A stretch of DNA of 64,000 bases from GAS368 sp965227745. GTDB taxonomy: Bacteria; Verrucomicrobiota; Verrucomicrobiia; Opitutales; Opitutaceae. The position numbers were made by a program, and so were the translations under genes. The stretch spans positions 4,650,001-4,714,000 of the forward strand of contig OZ245769.1 in NCBI GenBank assembly GCA_965227745.1, written 5' to 3'. The notes under the pieces are model-generated. The model was given only the letters and a program-made list of their open reading frames with translations, was not told the origin of the DNA and did no database searches. Below, piece after piece: positions 1 through 7,898 of this stretch; position 1 is the first letter of the stretch, and every line of letters starts with the position of its first letter.

Positions 1-702
1 GGCATCGCGGCGTATGCGCATACGAAGAAGTTTCGCTTGCAGCTCGCGCTGGGCGAGACGGCAGGCGAGCGCGAGGCGTGTGTGGCGGAGTACGGTCGCA
101 CGCCGGTGGCGCTGCTCGCGGAGCACGGTATTTTCGACAAACGCTTCACCGCGGCGCACGGCACGCACCTCAGCGACGAGGATATCCGCGCGCTCGGGGC
201 GGCGCGGGTGACGATGGCGTCGTGTCCGGCTTCGGAGTTGGCGGCGGGCGAGGGCGCGGTGCCGGTGGCCAAGCTGCTCGCGGCCGGCGTGCCGCTGGCG
301 CTGGGCACGGACGGACAGTTGCAGGTGAACCTTTTCGAAGACGCGCGCCTGCTGGAGTACCAATTGCGCGCAGAGCGTCAGCGGCCCACGGCGCTCGCGG
401 TGGATCTGGCCGCGCCGCTGTTTCACGCGGCGACGGTGAGCGGCGCGCGCAGCCTCGGTGCGCCCGGTGGCGCGCTGGAGGTAGGGCGTCCGGCGGATTT
501 CTTTACCGTGAATCTCTTCGATCCCGCGCTAGCCGGCTGCGCGCCAGAGGCGCTGCTCGGCGCGGTGGTCTACGGCTCATCGCCACGCGCCGTGCGCGAA
601 GTTTGGGTGGGTGCGCGCCAACGGGTGAGTGGATGGAAACATCCGTTGCAGAGCGCGGTGGTGGGGCGATTTGCGGAGCTGCAGAAGAAGCTGTGGGGCT
701 GA
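1..702 (+). CDS. Amidohydrolase family protein, C-terminal part (HutF / SAH-deaminase-like)
   Basis: The reading frame is open from base 1, so the gene begins upstream of the window and only its last 233 residues are visible. The fragment has the end of an amidohydrolase TIM barrel: a stretch with SCPASE, then LALGTDGQ, whose Asp would be the metal-binding Asp of the family, then LLEYQLR and a closing segment with GALEVGRPADFFTVNL, the usual C-terminal beta-sandwich strand. The LLEYQLR helix after the GTD motif is reminiscent of formimidoylglutamate deiminase (HutF), but cytosine or S-adenosylhomocysteine deaminases share this architecture. No other hut gene is in view, so the substrate is open. 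Hydrolytic deamination in the cytoplasm is the safe inference. Confidence 0.75.
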   Translation, partial: GIAAYAHTKKFRLQLALGETAGEREACVAEYGRTPVALLAEHGIFDKRFTAAHGTHLSDEDIRALGAARVTMASCPASELAAGEGAVPVAKLLAAGVPLALGTDGQLQVNLFEDARLLEYQLRAERQRPTALAVDLAAPLFHAATVSGARSLGAPGGALEVGRPADFFTVNLFDPALAGCAPEALLGAVVYGSSPRAVREVWVGARQRVSGWKHPLQSAVVGRFAELQKKLWG

Positions 703-713
703 GGGGCTCCATC

Positions 714-851
714 GAAGCTCCAAGGTCCAACCTCCAACCTCCAACCTCCAACCTCCAAGTTCCAATGCAGCGCCAAGTTTCAATTTTCAAAACGGAGAAG
801 TTTTATGATTTGAAGATTCACTGGGGCTTGGAGGTTGGTCCTTGGAGCTTC
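714..851. repeat. Intergenic inverted-repeat element with a 7-bp tandem repeat (AAGGACCAAGCTCCA family)
   Basis: The left arm near 715-738 (GAAGCTCCAAGGTCCAACC) is nearly the reverse complement of the right arm near 829-850. The left arm contains four head-to-tail copies of TCCAACC (726-753). A core with lower GC lies between the arms. Related paired arms occur at about 19688-19808 and 47297-47420. It sits between the amidohydrolase stop and the nucleotidyltransferase start. Confidence 0.7.
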
Positions 852-975
852 CCCGCGCTCGCCGTCATCATGCCGATAAAGAAGAAAGCCGGGCTCGCCT
901 CGCTGGGGCATTCACCCAGTGGGTGAGAGTGTAACGTATCGTTGACCGCTCGCGGCAATCGCTTGTGCTCGCGGG

Positions 976-1890
976 ATGTCGTCTTCCCCTACGCTCCTGG
1001 TTCTCGCGGCTGGCATGGGCTCGCGTTATGGCGGGCTGAAGCAGATCGATCCCGTCGGGCCGTCGGGCGAGACGGTGCTGGATTACGCGGTGTATGACGC
1101 GCGTCGCGCGGGTTTTGGCAAAGTGGTCTTTGTGATTCGCCGCGATTTCGAGGAGCTGTTTCGCACGCAGATCGGGTCGCGCTATGCGGGGCGCATCGCG
1201 GTGGATTATGCCTTTCAGGCACTCGATGCGCTGCCGGCGGGATTCACGCCGCCCGCGGGTCGCGAGAAACCATGGGGCACGGGGCATGCGGTCTGGTGCG
1301 CGCGGGATCTCGTGAAGGAGAACTTCGCGGTGATCAACGCGGACGATTTTTATGGCGCGGATTCGTTTTCGCGGCTCGCGACGTTTTTGAACACGGAGGC
1401 GGGCCAGGCTCCCGAGGGCACGGGTGTGGCGGGGGCGGCCGAGTACGCGATCGTGGGCTTCAAACTCTCCAACACGCTTTCCGAGCACGGCGCGGTGTCG
1501 CGCGGCGTGTGCGCGACGGATGCGAAGGGCAATCTCGCGAGCATCGTCGAGACGCACGGCATCACGCCGGCCGAAGTGGGACCGGGAAAGAAGTTTTCGG
1601 GCGACACGCTGGTCTCGATGAATTGCTGGGGCTTTACGCCACAGGTGTTTGCGGGGCTGGATGTGCAGTTTAAGGAGTTTCTCGCGGCGCGCGGGACGGA
1701 GCCGAAGTCGGAGTTTTACCTGCCCGGCTCGGTGTCGGAGATGATCGCGCGCACGGAGGCGGAGGTGAAGGTGCTGCCGACGGAGAGCGCTTGGTTTGGC
1801 GTGACCTATCGGGAGGACAAGCCGCGCGTGCAGGCGGCACTGCTCGAGCTCGTGCGCGCGGGCAAGTATCCGGAGAAACTTTGGGCGTGA
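976..1890 (+). CDS. NTP-transferase family sugar-phosphate nucleotidyltransferase
   Basis: A 304-residue GT-A-fold nucleotidyltransferase. The N-terminus has the nucleotide-binding signature LVLAAGMGSRYGGLKQ (residues 8-23), and VINADDFYG near residue 120 supplies the metal-binding aspartates. It should transfer a nucleotidyl group to a sugar 1-phosphate in the cytoplasm. The stop codon overlaps the GTG start of the next gene, a NahK-like kinase that would make a sugar 1-phosphate, so the two probably act in sequence to produce an NDP-sugar, for example from salvaged N-acetylhexosamines. The actual nucleotide and sugar cannot be read from sequence. The ATG at 976 is chosen because the conserved strand begins seven residues later. 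Confidence 0.85.
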   Translation: MSSSPTLLVLAAGMGSRYGGLKQIDPVGPSGETVLDYAVYDARRAGFGKVVFVIRRDFEELFRTQIGSRYAGRIAVDYAFQALDALPAGFTPPAGREKPWGTGHAVWCARDLVKENFAVINADDFYGADSFSRLATFLNTEAGQAPEGTGVAGAAEYAIVGFKLSNTLSEHGAVSRGVCATDAKGNLASIVETHGITPAEVGPGKKFSGDTLVSMNCWGFTPQVFAGLDVQFKEFLAARGTEPKSEFYLPGSVSEMIARTEAEVKVLPTESAWFGVTYREDKPRVQAALLELVRAGKYPEKLWA

Positions 1891-2999
1891 GCACAGCGCA
1901 TCCGGAAAAGGATTGGCGGGCGGAGCTCGCGCCGGTGGCGGCGGAGTTTCCGCTGCGCGGGCGGCTCGTCGAGGCGGGCCCGTATGGCAACGGGCACATC
2001 AACGAAACGTATCTCTGGGTGTGCGAGGCAAGCGGCGTACGCACGCGCTACATCGCGCAGAAGATCAATCACCGCATTTTCAAGAACGTCCCCGCGCTGA
2101 TGGACAACATCGCGCGCGTGACGGCGCATGTGAGCGCGAAGCAGCCACGGGCGCTCACGCTGATCGCTTCGCGCGACGGGCAGGTCGTGAAGCAAGACGC
2201 CGCGGGCAACTGGTGGCGCGTGTACGATTTTATCGAGGGTGCGCACACGGTGGAGCGCGTGACCAATGAGGCGCAGGCGCGCGAGGCGGCGCGGGCCTTT
2301 GGCGAGTACCAGGCGCTGCTGGCCGATCTGCCGGGCGGGCGGCTGCACGAGACGATCCCGAATTTTCACCACACACGCAGCCGCTTCGAGGCGCTGCGTC
2401 GCGCGGTGGCCGAGGATGTGGCGGGACGCGTGGCGGAGTCGCGCGCGGAGATCGACTATGCGTTTTCGCGCGAGGCGGACGCGGATGTGTTGCTCGATCT
2501 GCTCGCCAAGGGTGCGCTGACCGAACGCGTCACGCACAACGACACGAAAATTAACAACGTGATGCTGGATGACGCCACCGGTCGCGCGGCGGCGGTGATC
2601 GATCTCGATACCGTGATGCCCGGCCTTTCGCTTTACGATTTCGGCGACATGGTGCGCACCGCGGCCAGCTCGACGGCTGAAGACGATCCCGAGCCAGCGA
2701 ACATGCGCGTGGTGCTGCCGTATTTTCGCTCGCTCGTGGAGGGATATCTTGAGTCCGCCGGGTCCGTGCTCAATGCGACGGAGCGCTCCCATCTCGGATT
2801 CGCGGGCCAACTCCTCGCCTACGAGACGGGCCTACGCTTTTTGACGGATCACCTACAGGGGGATGTGTACTTTCGCATCAAGCGCCCCGGCCACAATCTC
2901 GCGCGGGCGCGGACGCAGCTGGCGTTGGTGCGGAGTATCGCCGAAAACTCGACGCAGATGCAGGACATCGTGGATCAGGCAGAGAAGAACCACAGATGA
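1887..2999 (+). CDS. Phosphotransferase-family sugar kinase (N-acetylhexosamine 1-kinase-like)
   Basis: A protein of 370 residues with the aminoglycoside-phosphotransferase/choline-kinase fold. The catalytic loop reads THNDTKINNVM, and the metal-binding segment VIDLDTVMPGLSLYDFGD follows about 25 residues later. This wording closely resembles NahK, the kinase that phosphorylates the anomeric carbon of GlcNAc/GalNAc. The GTG start overlaps the preceding TGA (GTGA), indicating translational coupling to the nucleotidyltransferase; a GTG at 1791 in the same frame lies inside the upstream gene and is rejected. The last codons (EKNHR and stop) lie inside a dispersed inverted-repeat element, so the natural C-terminus may have been modified when that element arrived. 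A role in hexosamine salvage to an NDP-sugar is inferred. Confidence 0.85.
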   Translation: MSTAHPEKDWRAELAPVAAEFPLRGRLVEAGPYGNGHINETYLWVCEASGVRTRYIAQKINHRIFKNVPALMDNIARVTAHVSAKQPRALTLIASRDGQVVKQDAAGNWWRVYDFIEGAHTVERVTNEAQAREAARAFGEYQALLADLPGGRLHETIPNFHHTRSRFEALRRAVAEDVAGRVAESRAEIDYAFSREADADVLLDLLAKGALTERVTHNDTKINNVMLDDATGRAAAVIDLDTVMPGLSLYDFGDMVRTAASSTAEDDPEPANMRVVLPYFRSLVEGYLESAGSVLNATERSHLGFAGQLLAYETGLRFLTDHLQGDVYFRIKRPGHNLARARTQLALVRSIAENSTQMQDIVDQAEKNHR

Positions 3000-3080
3000 A
3001 CACGGATGGACACGGATGGACACGGATAAAACCTCCCGTGGTTTGGCTGAATCAGTGTCTATCCGTGTTCATCTGTGGTT
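2988..3080. repeat. Inverted-repeat element, ACACGGAT family
   Basis: Bases 2988-3007 (AACCACAGATGAACACGGAT) are the exact reverse complement of 3061-3080: a perfect 20-bp inverted repeat around a 53-nt centre that also holds tandem ACACGGATGG units. The element overlaps the stop codon of the upstream kinase gene. Related copies lie near 5849-5877, 59572-59605 and 61550-61650. Confidence 0.85.
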
Positions 3081-3136
3081 AAAAATTCTGGGCTGTTTTC
3101 TGCGCGGCTTCGTGGTTAGCTCTTCTTTTCCTTCCG

Positions 3137-3994
3137 ATGAAACTCTCGCGTCCTGATTCCGATATCTTCCTGCCTGAACTTTCCGCCGGCCTCACGCCTG
3201 AGGCGGCGCTGGCCCGCACCACGCACCTCTGCGTGATCGCGCACCAGGACGACATCGAGATCAATGCCTACCCCGGCGTGGCGGAATGCTACGAGAAGCC
3301 GGGCAAGTTTTTCACCGGCGTCGTGATGACGAATGGCGCGGGCTCCGCGCGCACGGGCAAGTACGGCCACGTCACCGATGCGCAGATGCAGGAAATCCGA
3401 AAAGAGGAGCAACGCGCAGCGGCGCGGCTCGGGAAATATAATCTCCAACTCCAGCTCTCGCACCCCAGCGGCGACGTGAAGAAATCGGGTAACGCGGCGG
3501 TGGCGGCCGATCTCGCGGCGATCTTCGGCGGGTGTCGCGCGGAGGTGGTGTACCTCCACCAGCCGGCGGACAAACACGACACGCACGTCGGCTGCTTCCT
3601 TCGTTGCATCGAGGCGATCCGCGCCTTGCCGGCAGACTGTCGGCCGAAGCGCGTCCTCGGCGTCGAGGGGTGGCGCGATCTCGACTGGCTGGCCGACACC
3701 GACAAGGTGGCGATGGATGCGAGCCCGAATCCCGCTCTCGCGGAAAAGCTCGTCGCCGTTTTCGACTCCCAAATCGCCGGCGGCAAGCGCTACGACCTCG
3801 CGGCAATGGGCCGACGGCTCTCGAACGCGACGTTCTTCGCCTCGCACGCGACGGATACGACGAATGCGGTTTCGTTCGCGATGGATCTCACGCCGCTCGT
3901 CCAAGACGACAAACTGAGCGTGGAAGAGTTTACACTGCGGCACATCGAGAAGCTGCGCGCGGATGTGGCGGGGCGGCTGGCGAAGATGCGGTGA
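3137..3994 (+). CDS. PIG-L (LmbE) family deacetylase
   Basis: A 285-residue protein with the PIG-L metal-binding signature AHQDDIE at residues 35-41 (family form AHPDDE), followed later by the HQPADKHDTHVG segment that supplies another metal-ligand His. PIG-L enzymes are zinc-dependent N-deacetylases acting on GlcNAc-type amides in lipids, thiols or small molecules. There is no signal peptide, so it is probably cytoplasmic. It follows the NahK-like kinase but is separated by a repeat element, so co-transcription is uncertain; a common amino-sugar theme is possible. The ATG at 3137 gives a normal full-length protein. A perfect inverted repeat begins seven bases after the stop. Confidence 0.85.
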   Translation: MKLSRPDSDIFLPELSAGLTPEAALARTTHLCVIAHQDDIEINAYPGVAECYEKPGKFFTGVVMTNGAGSARTGKYGHVTDAQMQEIRKEEQRAAARLGKYNLQLQLSHPSGDVKKSGNAAVAADLAAIFGGCRAEVVYLHQPADKHDTHVGCFLRCIEAIRALPADCRPKRVLGVEGWRDLDWLADTDKVAMDASPNPALAEKLVAVFDSQIAGGKRYDLAAMGRRLSNATFFASHATDTTNAVSFAMDLTPLVQDDKLSVEEFTLRHIEKLRADVAGRLAKMR

Positions 3995-4000
3995 GCTTGA

Positions 4001-4075
4001 AACTGTGGGAGGGGCTTTACGCCCCGACTGATTGCGAGCGCGTAGAAGTCGGGGCGTAAAGCCCCTCCCACAGTT
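4001..4075. repeat. Perfect 29-bp inverted repeat with 17-nt loop
   Basis: Bases 4001-4029 (beginning AACTGTGGGAGGGGCTTTAC) and 4047-4075 are exact reverse complements. A single arm recurs at 47253-47280 with 28 identical bases. The element lies between the convergent PIG-L and endonuclease/phosphatase genes and could work as a bidirectional terminator, though there is no long T tract. Confidence 0.9.
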
Positions 4076-4098
4076 GCTGAACTGGCGCTACCCTCAGC

Positions 4099-4953
4099 TC
4101 ACTTCCACTTCATCACCGCCATCACCGGATAGTGATCGGATGGATAGTGGCCGTCCTTGGCGGAGCGGTCGATGGTGCTTTCTTTGGCGACGAAGTGGTC
4201 AGTGTGAAAAATAAAGTCGATGCGGGAGCCCTTGGTGCCGCCTTTGAAGCCATGGAAGCTGACCTCGTCGCTTTCGCGCTTCGGATGGACTTCACGGTAG
4301 GAGTCGATCCAGCGGATGGCGTTGGGGGCGTCGGGTTTGACGAGGACGGTGTAGGCGGGGTTGTCTTCGTTGATGTTGAGGTCGCCGGTGAGGAGTGCCG
4401 GGAGAGCGCCGGCGATGGTCGGAAGGCGCTTTGAGATCAAGCGGCTGGCTTCCTGGCGGGCGACGACGCCCTTGTGGTCGAAGTGGGTGTTGGCAAAAAG
4501 GAATTCCTTGCCGGTCGCGTTTTCGCGGAGGCGGACCCAACTGCAGATGCGGGGCAGGGCGGCATCCCAGGATTTGCTGCCGATCTCCTCGGGCTTTTCG
4601 GAGAGCCAGAAATCGCCGTGGCCGAGCAGGGTGAAGCGGGATTTGCGATAGGCGATGAGCGCCCACTCGCCCTTGCGCTGGCCGTCTTCGCGCGCGACGC
4701 CGCTCAGGGCGTAGTCGGGGAGGCGGGCCGCGATGGCATCGTACTGGAGGGCGACGACTTCCTGAAAGCCGATGAGGTCAGGGCCGAAGTCGGTGATGCG
4801 GGAGAAAAAGAGCTCGGTGCGATTCGGCCAGGAGTCCTCGCCGTCTTTGGCGGTGCCGTAGCGGACGTTGTAGGACATGATGCGGATAGGCTCCGCGGCG
4901 TGCAGGCCGGCGGCGAGGGCAAGGAGAATCAGGAGGCGGGCAAGGAGTTTCAT
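4099..4953 (-). CDS. Secreted endonuclease/exonuclease/phosphatase family protein
   Basis: A 284-residue EEP-superfamily protein. The start at 4953 gives a clean signal peptide (MKLLARLLILLALAAGLHA, then AEP), whereas the open frame further upstream reads into non-coding sequence. Family motifs appear in order: RIMSYNVRYG near residue 25, IGFQEV (metal-binding Glu), FANTHFDHKG, LLTGDLNIN (Asp and Asn of the active site), RIDFIF, and the terminal SDHYPVMA with its catalytic His. All key residues are therefore present. Exported Verrucomicrobia and Bacteroidetes members of this group are predicted phosphodiesterases or phosphatases acting on extracellular nucleic acids, phospholipids or sugar phosphates; the substrate is unknown. 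It is divergent from the peroxiredoxin gene. Confidence 0.85.
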   Translation of the reverse strand: MKLLARLLILLALAAGLHAAEPIRIMSYNVRYGTAKDGEDSWPNRTELFFSRITDFGPDLIGFQEVVALQYDAIAARLPDYALSGVAREDGQRKGEWALIAYRKSRFTLLGHGDFWLSEKPEEIGSKSWDAALPRICSWVRLRENATGKEFLFANTHFDHKGVVARQEASRLISKRLPTIAGALPALLTGDLNINEDNPAYTVLVKPDAPNAIRWIDSYREVHPKRESDEVSFHGFKGGTKGSRIDFIFHTDHFVAKESTIDRSAKDGHYPSDHYPVMAVMKWK

Positions 4954-5104
4954 GGGGAAGCAGGGTGGGGGTGAGGGGAAACTTGAGTTGGCCGGGAGCG
5001 AAAGGCGATGCCCGAGCGTGTGAAAGGTGCGTGACGGTGGGCCGCGCTGGGATGTGGCGCACGCCGCTTGCATCCTCGCGGAGCTTCGGTAGGGTGCACG
5101 CCGT

Positions 5105-5611
5105 ATGAAACTTCGCCCCATCCTCTTCATGTCCCTCTTCTCATTCCTCTTCGCCTTCGCCCGTGCGGACGCGCTTAAAGTCGGAGACTCCGCCCCGGTC
5201 GTTTCCGGCACCACCGACGAGGGCAAAACCCTCAACCTCGGTGACACGTATAAGAAAAACAACTACACGGTCGTGTGGTTTTACCCGCGGGCCCTCACCG
5301 GCGGCTGCACCAAGCAGGGCTGCTCGCTGCGCGATGCGAGCGCCGATTTCACCAAGCAGGGCGTGGCGGTTGTCGGCGTGAGCGTCGATCCGGTCGAGAA
5401 GCAGAAGGAGTTCAAGGATGTGAACCACTTCCCCTTCCCCCTGATCGCCGACACCGACAAGAAGGTCATCAAGGCCTTTGGCCAGGCCGACAAGGCCATG
5501 GCCAGCCGCGAAGCCTACCTGATCGATAAGCAGGGCAAGATCGTCTACAAGGACACCGGCGTCACGGATAAGCAGGCCGAGAACATCCTGGCCTTCCTCG
5601 CGAAGAAGTAA
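5105..5611 (+). CDS. Secreted peroxiredoxin (AhpC/TSA, BCP/PrxQ type)
   Basis: A 168-residue peroxiredoxin with an N-terminal signal peptide of about 22 residues, so probably periplasmic. The active-site stretch is PRALTGGCTKQGCSLRD: C68 is the peroxidatic and C73 the resolving cysteine, spaced by five residues as in BCP/PrxQ enzymes, which form an intramolecular disulfide. The later segments VVGVSVDPVEKQKEF and FPLIADTDKKV match the thioredoxin fold. It reduces hydrogen or organic peroxides using thioredoxin-like donors. It is transcribed alone, divergent from the EEP gene, with a possible terminator about 50 bases downstream. Confidence 0.92.
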   Translation: MKLRPILFMSLFSFLFAFARADALKVGDSAPVVSGTTDEGKTLNLGDTYKKNNYTVVWFYPRALTGGCTKQGCSLRDASADFTKQGVAVVGVSVDPVEKQKEFKDVNHFPFPLIADTDKKVIKAFGQADKAMASREAYLIDKQGKIVYKDTGVTDKQAENILAFLAKK

Positions 5612-5661
5612 GCGCGGAAGCAGGGAGCAAACTAGACGCTAGACGAAAGAACTCGAATTTG

Positions 5662-5695
5662 AGCCGCTCGCGCCGCAGAGGCCGGGCGGCTTTTT
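5662..5695 (+). terminator. Candidate rho-independent terminator after the peroxiredoxin gene
   Basis: AGCCGC (5662-5667) pairs with GCGGCT (5686-5691), with further GC pairing inside, followed by five T residues. Confidence 0.45.
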
Positions 5696-5699
5696 CGTG

Positions 5700-6003
5700 G
5701 GTCCAAGTGGCGGAGTGGGGAACCACGAAACACGCGAAAGACACGAAACAAGAAGAGGGACGGAGTTTTGAACAGAAGGTAGCAAAGGAAACGAAGAGCT
5801 CCGAGCGGACGGAGGTGAAGCGTTGGGGTGGCGTGGCTTTGTTTTTAACCACGGATCACACGGATGGGCACGGATGCGAACTTGAAAACCGGAGAACCAC
5901 GAAACACACGAAAGAAAACAGGGGAAGAGTTTGAACAGAAGGGAACGAAGGTAACAAAGGGGTTGGGGTGAGCGGAGGTGAGGCGTGGGGCGTAGCTAAA
6001 ACC
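5700..6003. repeat. Intergenic region with ACCACGAAACACACGAAAG and ACACGGAT family copies
   Basis: This gap has no credible gene. It holds two direct copies of a unit made of ACCACGAAACAC, ACGAAAG and a GAACAGAAGG..AACGAAGG block (about 5721-5800 and 5894-5960), separated by an ACCACGGATCACACGGATGG copy at about 5849-5877. The same GAACA/AACGAAGG block recurs as an inverted pair at 55505-55690. A short reading frame crossing the repeats is rejected. Confidence 0.65.
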
Positions 6004-6963
6004 TCAGAGTTCGTCGTCCGGGGACTGGCTTAGCATCGGGGCGTGCGGGTCGAGGCGGACGCGGGTGAGCCAGTCGGTGATGAGCGAATGGCGATGAGTG
6101 TCGCGCTCGGGCCAGGGGGCGGCGACGAGGTCGATCACGCGCAGTTCGCCGTCGGCGCAGCGGACGAAATTGCGGGCGTGGAGATCGGCGACGAGGAAAG
6201 CGGAGCGGGTGCCGTCGGAGTGCGGGAGGAAGAAAAGGCGCGGGTGATCGCGATTGGCGCGGAGGAAGCGGGACGGGATTTCGATGAGGCCGGCGGGGAG
6301 CGAGGCCGACATATCTTCGCCCTGCGGGAGCGGTTCACCGAGCGCCTGCTTGGCGACGAGCACGCCCTCGGGCGTGACGGCGATCACTTCGGTGGCCATG
6401 CCACCGAGGGCGTGGACGAGGAGGAGTTTTTCGAGCAGCGCGCGGTAGCCGCCGAGCGCGGCTTCGGCGTAGAGGAGAGTTTCGTCGCCGGGGCGGAAGC
6501 CGAACTCGCTGCCGATGAAGTGCTCCTCGCGGGGAAGGAAAAATTTATAGACCGAGCCATCGTGCACGGCGACGAAGGCCGAGGCCTCGACGCCGCTGTG
6601 CAGGTAGCGCAGGCGCGGATTGGCTTCCTCGAGCGGGCGCTCGACGTCGGCCGGGAAACCAAAGTCTTCCAGCCGCATCAACGGGAGCTGCGCGCGAAAC
6701 GTGCGGATGGCGTCACCGAGCGCGGCCCATTCCGGGCCGGAGCTTTCGAGCAGGGCTACTTCGTCTTCGGCGAGGAGGACGAGGTCCCGGTCCGGGTCCG
6801 AATGCGTTCGGAGATCGCATTTTTCTGCTTTCGCGCCGAGCTCAGCGAGCGCTGCCAGTCGTCGCTCGTGAGCGAGTTGAAGACGGGCGCGCTCTTCCGC
6901 GCCGGGGAGGGCGCGGCCTTGGATGCAGGTGATTTGGCCGGTGAAGGGGTCGGCTGTTTGCAT
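6004..6963 (-). CDS. Hypothetical protein with kinase-like motifs
   Basis: A 319-residue cytoplasmic protein that I cannot assign to a named family. Its second half looks like a protein-kinase or aminoglycoside-kinase-like fold. SGVEASAFVAVHDGSVYKFF resembles a glycine-loop and beta-3 region with a Lys; VTPEGVLVAKQALGEPL could be the hinge; and VADLHARNF followed by LRVIDLVAAPW resembles the catalytic (D-x-x-x-x-N) and metal-binding Asp motifs. The first 100 residues are Leu/Ala/Glu rich and unassigned. A similar kinase domain occurs in phage and polymorphic-toxin polyvalent proteins, but no such partners are nearby. It stands alone, divergent from the next gene. The kinase call is a motif-based inference only. 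Confidence 0.55.
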   Translation of the reverse strand: MQTADPFTGQITCIQGRALPGAEERARLQLAHERRLAALAELGAKAEKCDLRTHSDPDRDLVLLAEDEVALLESSGPEWAALGDAIRTFRAQLPLMRLEDFGFPADVERPLEEANPRLRYLHSGVEASAFVAVHDGSVYKFFLPREEHFIGSEFGFRPGDETLLYAEAALGGYRALLEKLLLVHALGGMATEVIAVTPEGVLVAKQALGEPLPQGEDMSASLPAGLIEIPSRFLRANRDHPRLFFLPHSDGTRSAFLVADLHARNFVRCADGELRVIDLVAAPWPERDTHRHSLITDWLTRVRLDPHAPMLSQSPDDEL

Positions 6964-7133
6964 GAGTCGTCCGCTGACATGAGCGGAAAGTCGGCGGAGT
7001 AGAACGGAAACGCAAAGGGGATTTTTTACGGCGAAACTTTTCCTGAAAACTACTCTGGAAGTCAGGGGAGGCGCGGGACGGCGCGGAAAGGCTTGCTGCC
7101 GGAAGGGAAGTGGCCGGAAGTGCGTGGTTTATT

Positions 7134-7772
7134 ATGGTTACCGCTGCTGACCTCCACGTCGCATTGGAGCGCGAGTACGGTTCCCGCCTAGAGCCGGCGG
7201 GTTTTCGATTTATGGGACGGGACACATGGGTACGAGCCACGAAGCTGCCGATCCGTGAATTGGTCACGATTCACGCATTGAAAGGGGGTGGATATGCGCC
7301 GGGCTGGGGCTTGTCTTGCGGTTTGGCGCCCGTCTCAAAGGGCAAGGCGTTCCGGCACCAGAGTACGGATAAAAATGCAGCGATGGATCTCAATTTATCG
7401 TTCGGCACGGATTTACTCGCGGGACCCCGCGTAACTTTCATTGCCGGCTACACGACGGTGGTTCCAGTGGACGCGATTCGGCGGAGTGCGGAGTTTTTCC
7501 TGCCAAGGGCGATGGTGGATTTTGACCGAGTACGGACATTGCCCGATTTCTGCACGGTGTATCATCAATGTGAGGCAAAATTTCAGGACTTTAGGATATG
7601 GGCCCAACACGATATCGTCGGCAGCTTTATCTCGATTCTGCAGGGCCGGCAGGCGGAGGGCATCGAGCGGCTGCACGAGCTTTGTGCCCGTCGCGGCTTG
7701 TCTTTCGACGATCCGGTCCTCGCCGAATGTATTCGCCGCGCGGAGGCTAGGGCCGCGAGCGGGGAGGCCTGA
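7134..7772 (+). CDS. Hypothetical protein (possibly DUF4304-like)
   Basis: A 212-residue soluble protein without signal peptide or membrane segment. The N-terminal half (LEREYGSRLEPAGFRFMGRDTWVR) loosely resembles DUF4304-type proteins, in which a helix is followed by an aromatic-rich beta region, but the match is too weak to assert. The C-terminal half carries a helical segment ending in a Glu/Arg/Ala-rich tail. ATG at 7134 is chosen; an in-frame GTG at 7110 would add eight residues and has a purine-rich stretch too close to it. Its base composition appears less GC-rich than its neighbours, which would fit recent acquisition. It is transcribed toward the SDR gene, with no operon partner. Confidence 0.6.
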   Translation: MVTAADLHVALEREYGSRLEPAGFRFMGRDTWVRATKLPIRELVTIHALKGGGYAPGWGLSCGLAPVSKGKAFRHQSTDKNAAMDLNLSFGTDLLAGPRVTFIAGYTTVVPVDAIRRSAEFFLPRAMVDFDRVRTLPDFCTVYHQCEAKFQDFRIWAQHDIVGSFISILQGRQAEGIERLHELCARRGLSFDDPVLAECIRRAEARAASGEA

Positions 7773-7898
7773 GACCCCGGCTCTGTTGATATCGGAAAAG
7801 TAAGGGAATTTCGGATACGGGAAGACGGCTTATTTCAAAGTTACTTTTGGCCGCAAGCGGCTGGGCTTTCGGCGAAAGTATGCTGCCGACACTTTTAT

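Noticed and set aside
4954..5262. N-terminal extension of the endonuclease/phosphatase gene to a 387-residue protein
   Set aside because: The extension overlaps the divergent peroxiredoxin gene and precedes a clear signal peptide starting at 4953.
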